A stretch of 64,000 nt of DNA from NCBI GenBank assembly GCA_015501585.1, contig JADNRY010000278.1, positions 16,047 through 80,046 on the forward strand, read 5' to 3'. Below the pieces are notes generated by a model. The model worked only from the letters and a program-made list of their open reading frames with translations, did not search any database and had not been told where the DNA came from. The DNA is from Rhodocollybia butyracea (taxonomy: Eukaryota; Basidiomycota; Agaricomycetes; Agaricales; Omphalotaceae). Each line of letters opens with the position of its first letter. Position 1 is the stretch's first letter. Shown piece by piece: positions 63,491 through 64,000 of the stretch. A program made the translations under genes and the position numbers.

Positions 63491-64000
63491 TTTATTTGGT
63501 GCAGTTGAGTGCCCGAGTTACTGACGGCCAGTGGTTCGTTTATTTTGCGAGGTTCGTTGTGGATAAACGCACACGAACTTTGACCAGGAAGTTCGCGTGC
63601 ATCGCCTACCAGCCATAGGGCCCTTACCTTAACCAGTAGTTACCCACTGTATCACCCTTCGCAATTCTCAACAACTCGCATGACCATTGACGTGGGCTCG
63701 ACCACTAAAGGCTTTCAAAATTCATTGTACTTTTACCTATCACGGGCAGGACAAGACTATGTGATGCATATCATAACACTTTTTAATCCTATTCAATGTT
63801 AATGTGTCAACGTTGCGGCCTCGGATTACACTTACCACCTGCACCTGCTACTGTATACCCCATCGTTGCATTGTTGCATTGGTCTCGCTACTATCCCTGT
63901 TTTTATTACTTCTGTAGCTTCAATCCGACTGTCCTAGGCTAGATAATGAGATTTTCAAGTTAGCTTAGTTAGGTTTAGAGCCTTCAAGTTTTTGAGCAAA
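63491..64000. other. No gene recognised to window end
   Basis: Unique sequence after the last duplicated fragment; nothing identified. Confidence 0.4.

Overview
The window is fungal nuclear DNA, most likely from a mushroom-forming basidiomycete (Agaricomycetes). Support: dense short GT-AG introns of about 45-65 nt, a cellulose-binding GH5 endoglucanase, DUF6533/DUF6534-type membrane-protein relics, DIRS-type tyrosine-recombinase retrotransposons, and solo or miniature LTR elements. No prokaryotic feature and no rRNA, tRNA or CRISPR array was recognised. All calls are by eye; no searches were run.

Layout. 1-16 kb is gene-poor and repeat-rich. It holds the start of a Copia-type gag, a truncated duplicate of CHS5, a CATCAGG hairpin element, half of a GGTCATGACC palindromic element, a broken FYVE fragment, a broken RNase III/dsRBD gene, a 0.76-kb palindrome and a decayed DUF6534-like gene. 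At 12.6-15.0 kb a complete miniature LTR retrotransposon (117-bp LTRs, 5-bp target duplication) has a 1.85-kb giant palindrome inserted in its 3' LTR, itself with a 7-bp target duplication. 15.6-20.0 kb is a minus-strand gene with a PWWP-like first exon, split by a 3-kb palindrome; a rearranged second copy of that palindrome lies at 20.7-22.5 kb. 26.4-32.0 kb carries two head-to-head, nearly identical copies of a DIRS-like element end (RNase H plus tyrosine recombinase) and one RT piece interrupted by 1.8 kb of foreign sequence, followed by a 0.7-kb palindrome.

The conserved core is 36.2-44.8 kb: CHS5 (exomer, minus) and CIAO1 (cytosolic Fe-S assembly, plus) are divergent with 61 bp between start codons; a secreted CBM1-GH5 endoglucanase (plus) converges on HIS5 (histidinol-phosphate aminotransferase, minus); then comes an intact orphan gene (minus). 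These genes do not form a pathway; they are a normal compact fungal stretch with overlapping or very short regulatory regions.

49-64 kb is an accessory region made of a tandem segmental duplication of roughly 5-7 kb per unit. Each unit carries a small secreted beta-trefoil (ricin-B-like) protein gene, both intact with six exons, plus remnants of O-fucosyltransferase-like genes and decayed copies of the 44-kb orphan gene. Comparing the units gives clean empty-site versus filled-site pairs for several small mobile elements (57.09, 59.43, 60.22 and 60.99 kb).

The most novel-looking material is the set of giant palindromes: two families, built from internal short repeats (21-bp units containing GGTCATGACC; a module around CAGCTTTGACC), that share a sequence module and have no recognisable coding capacity.
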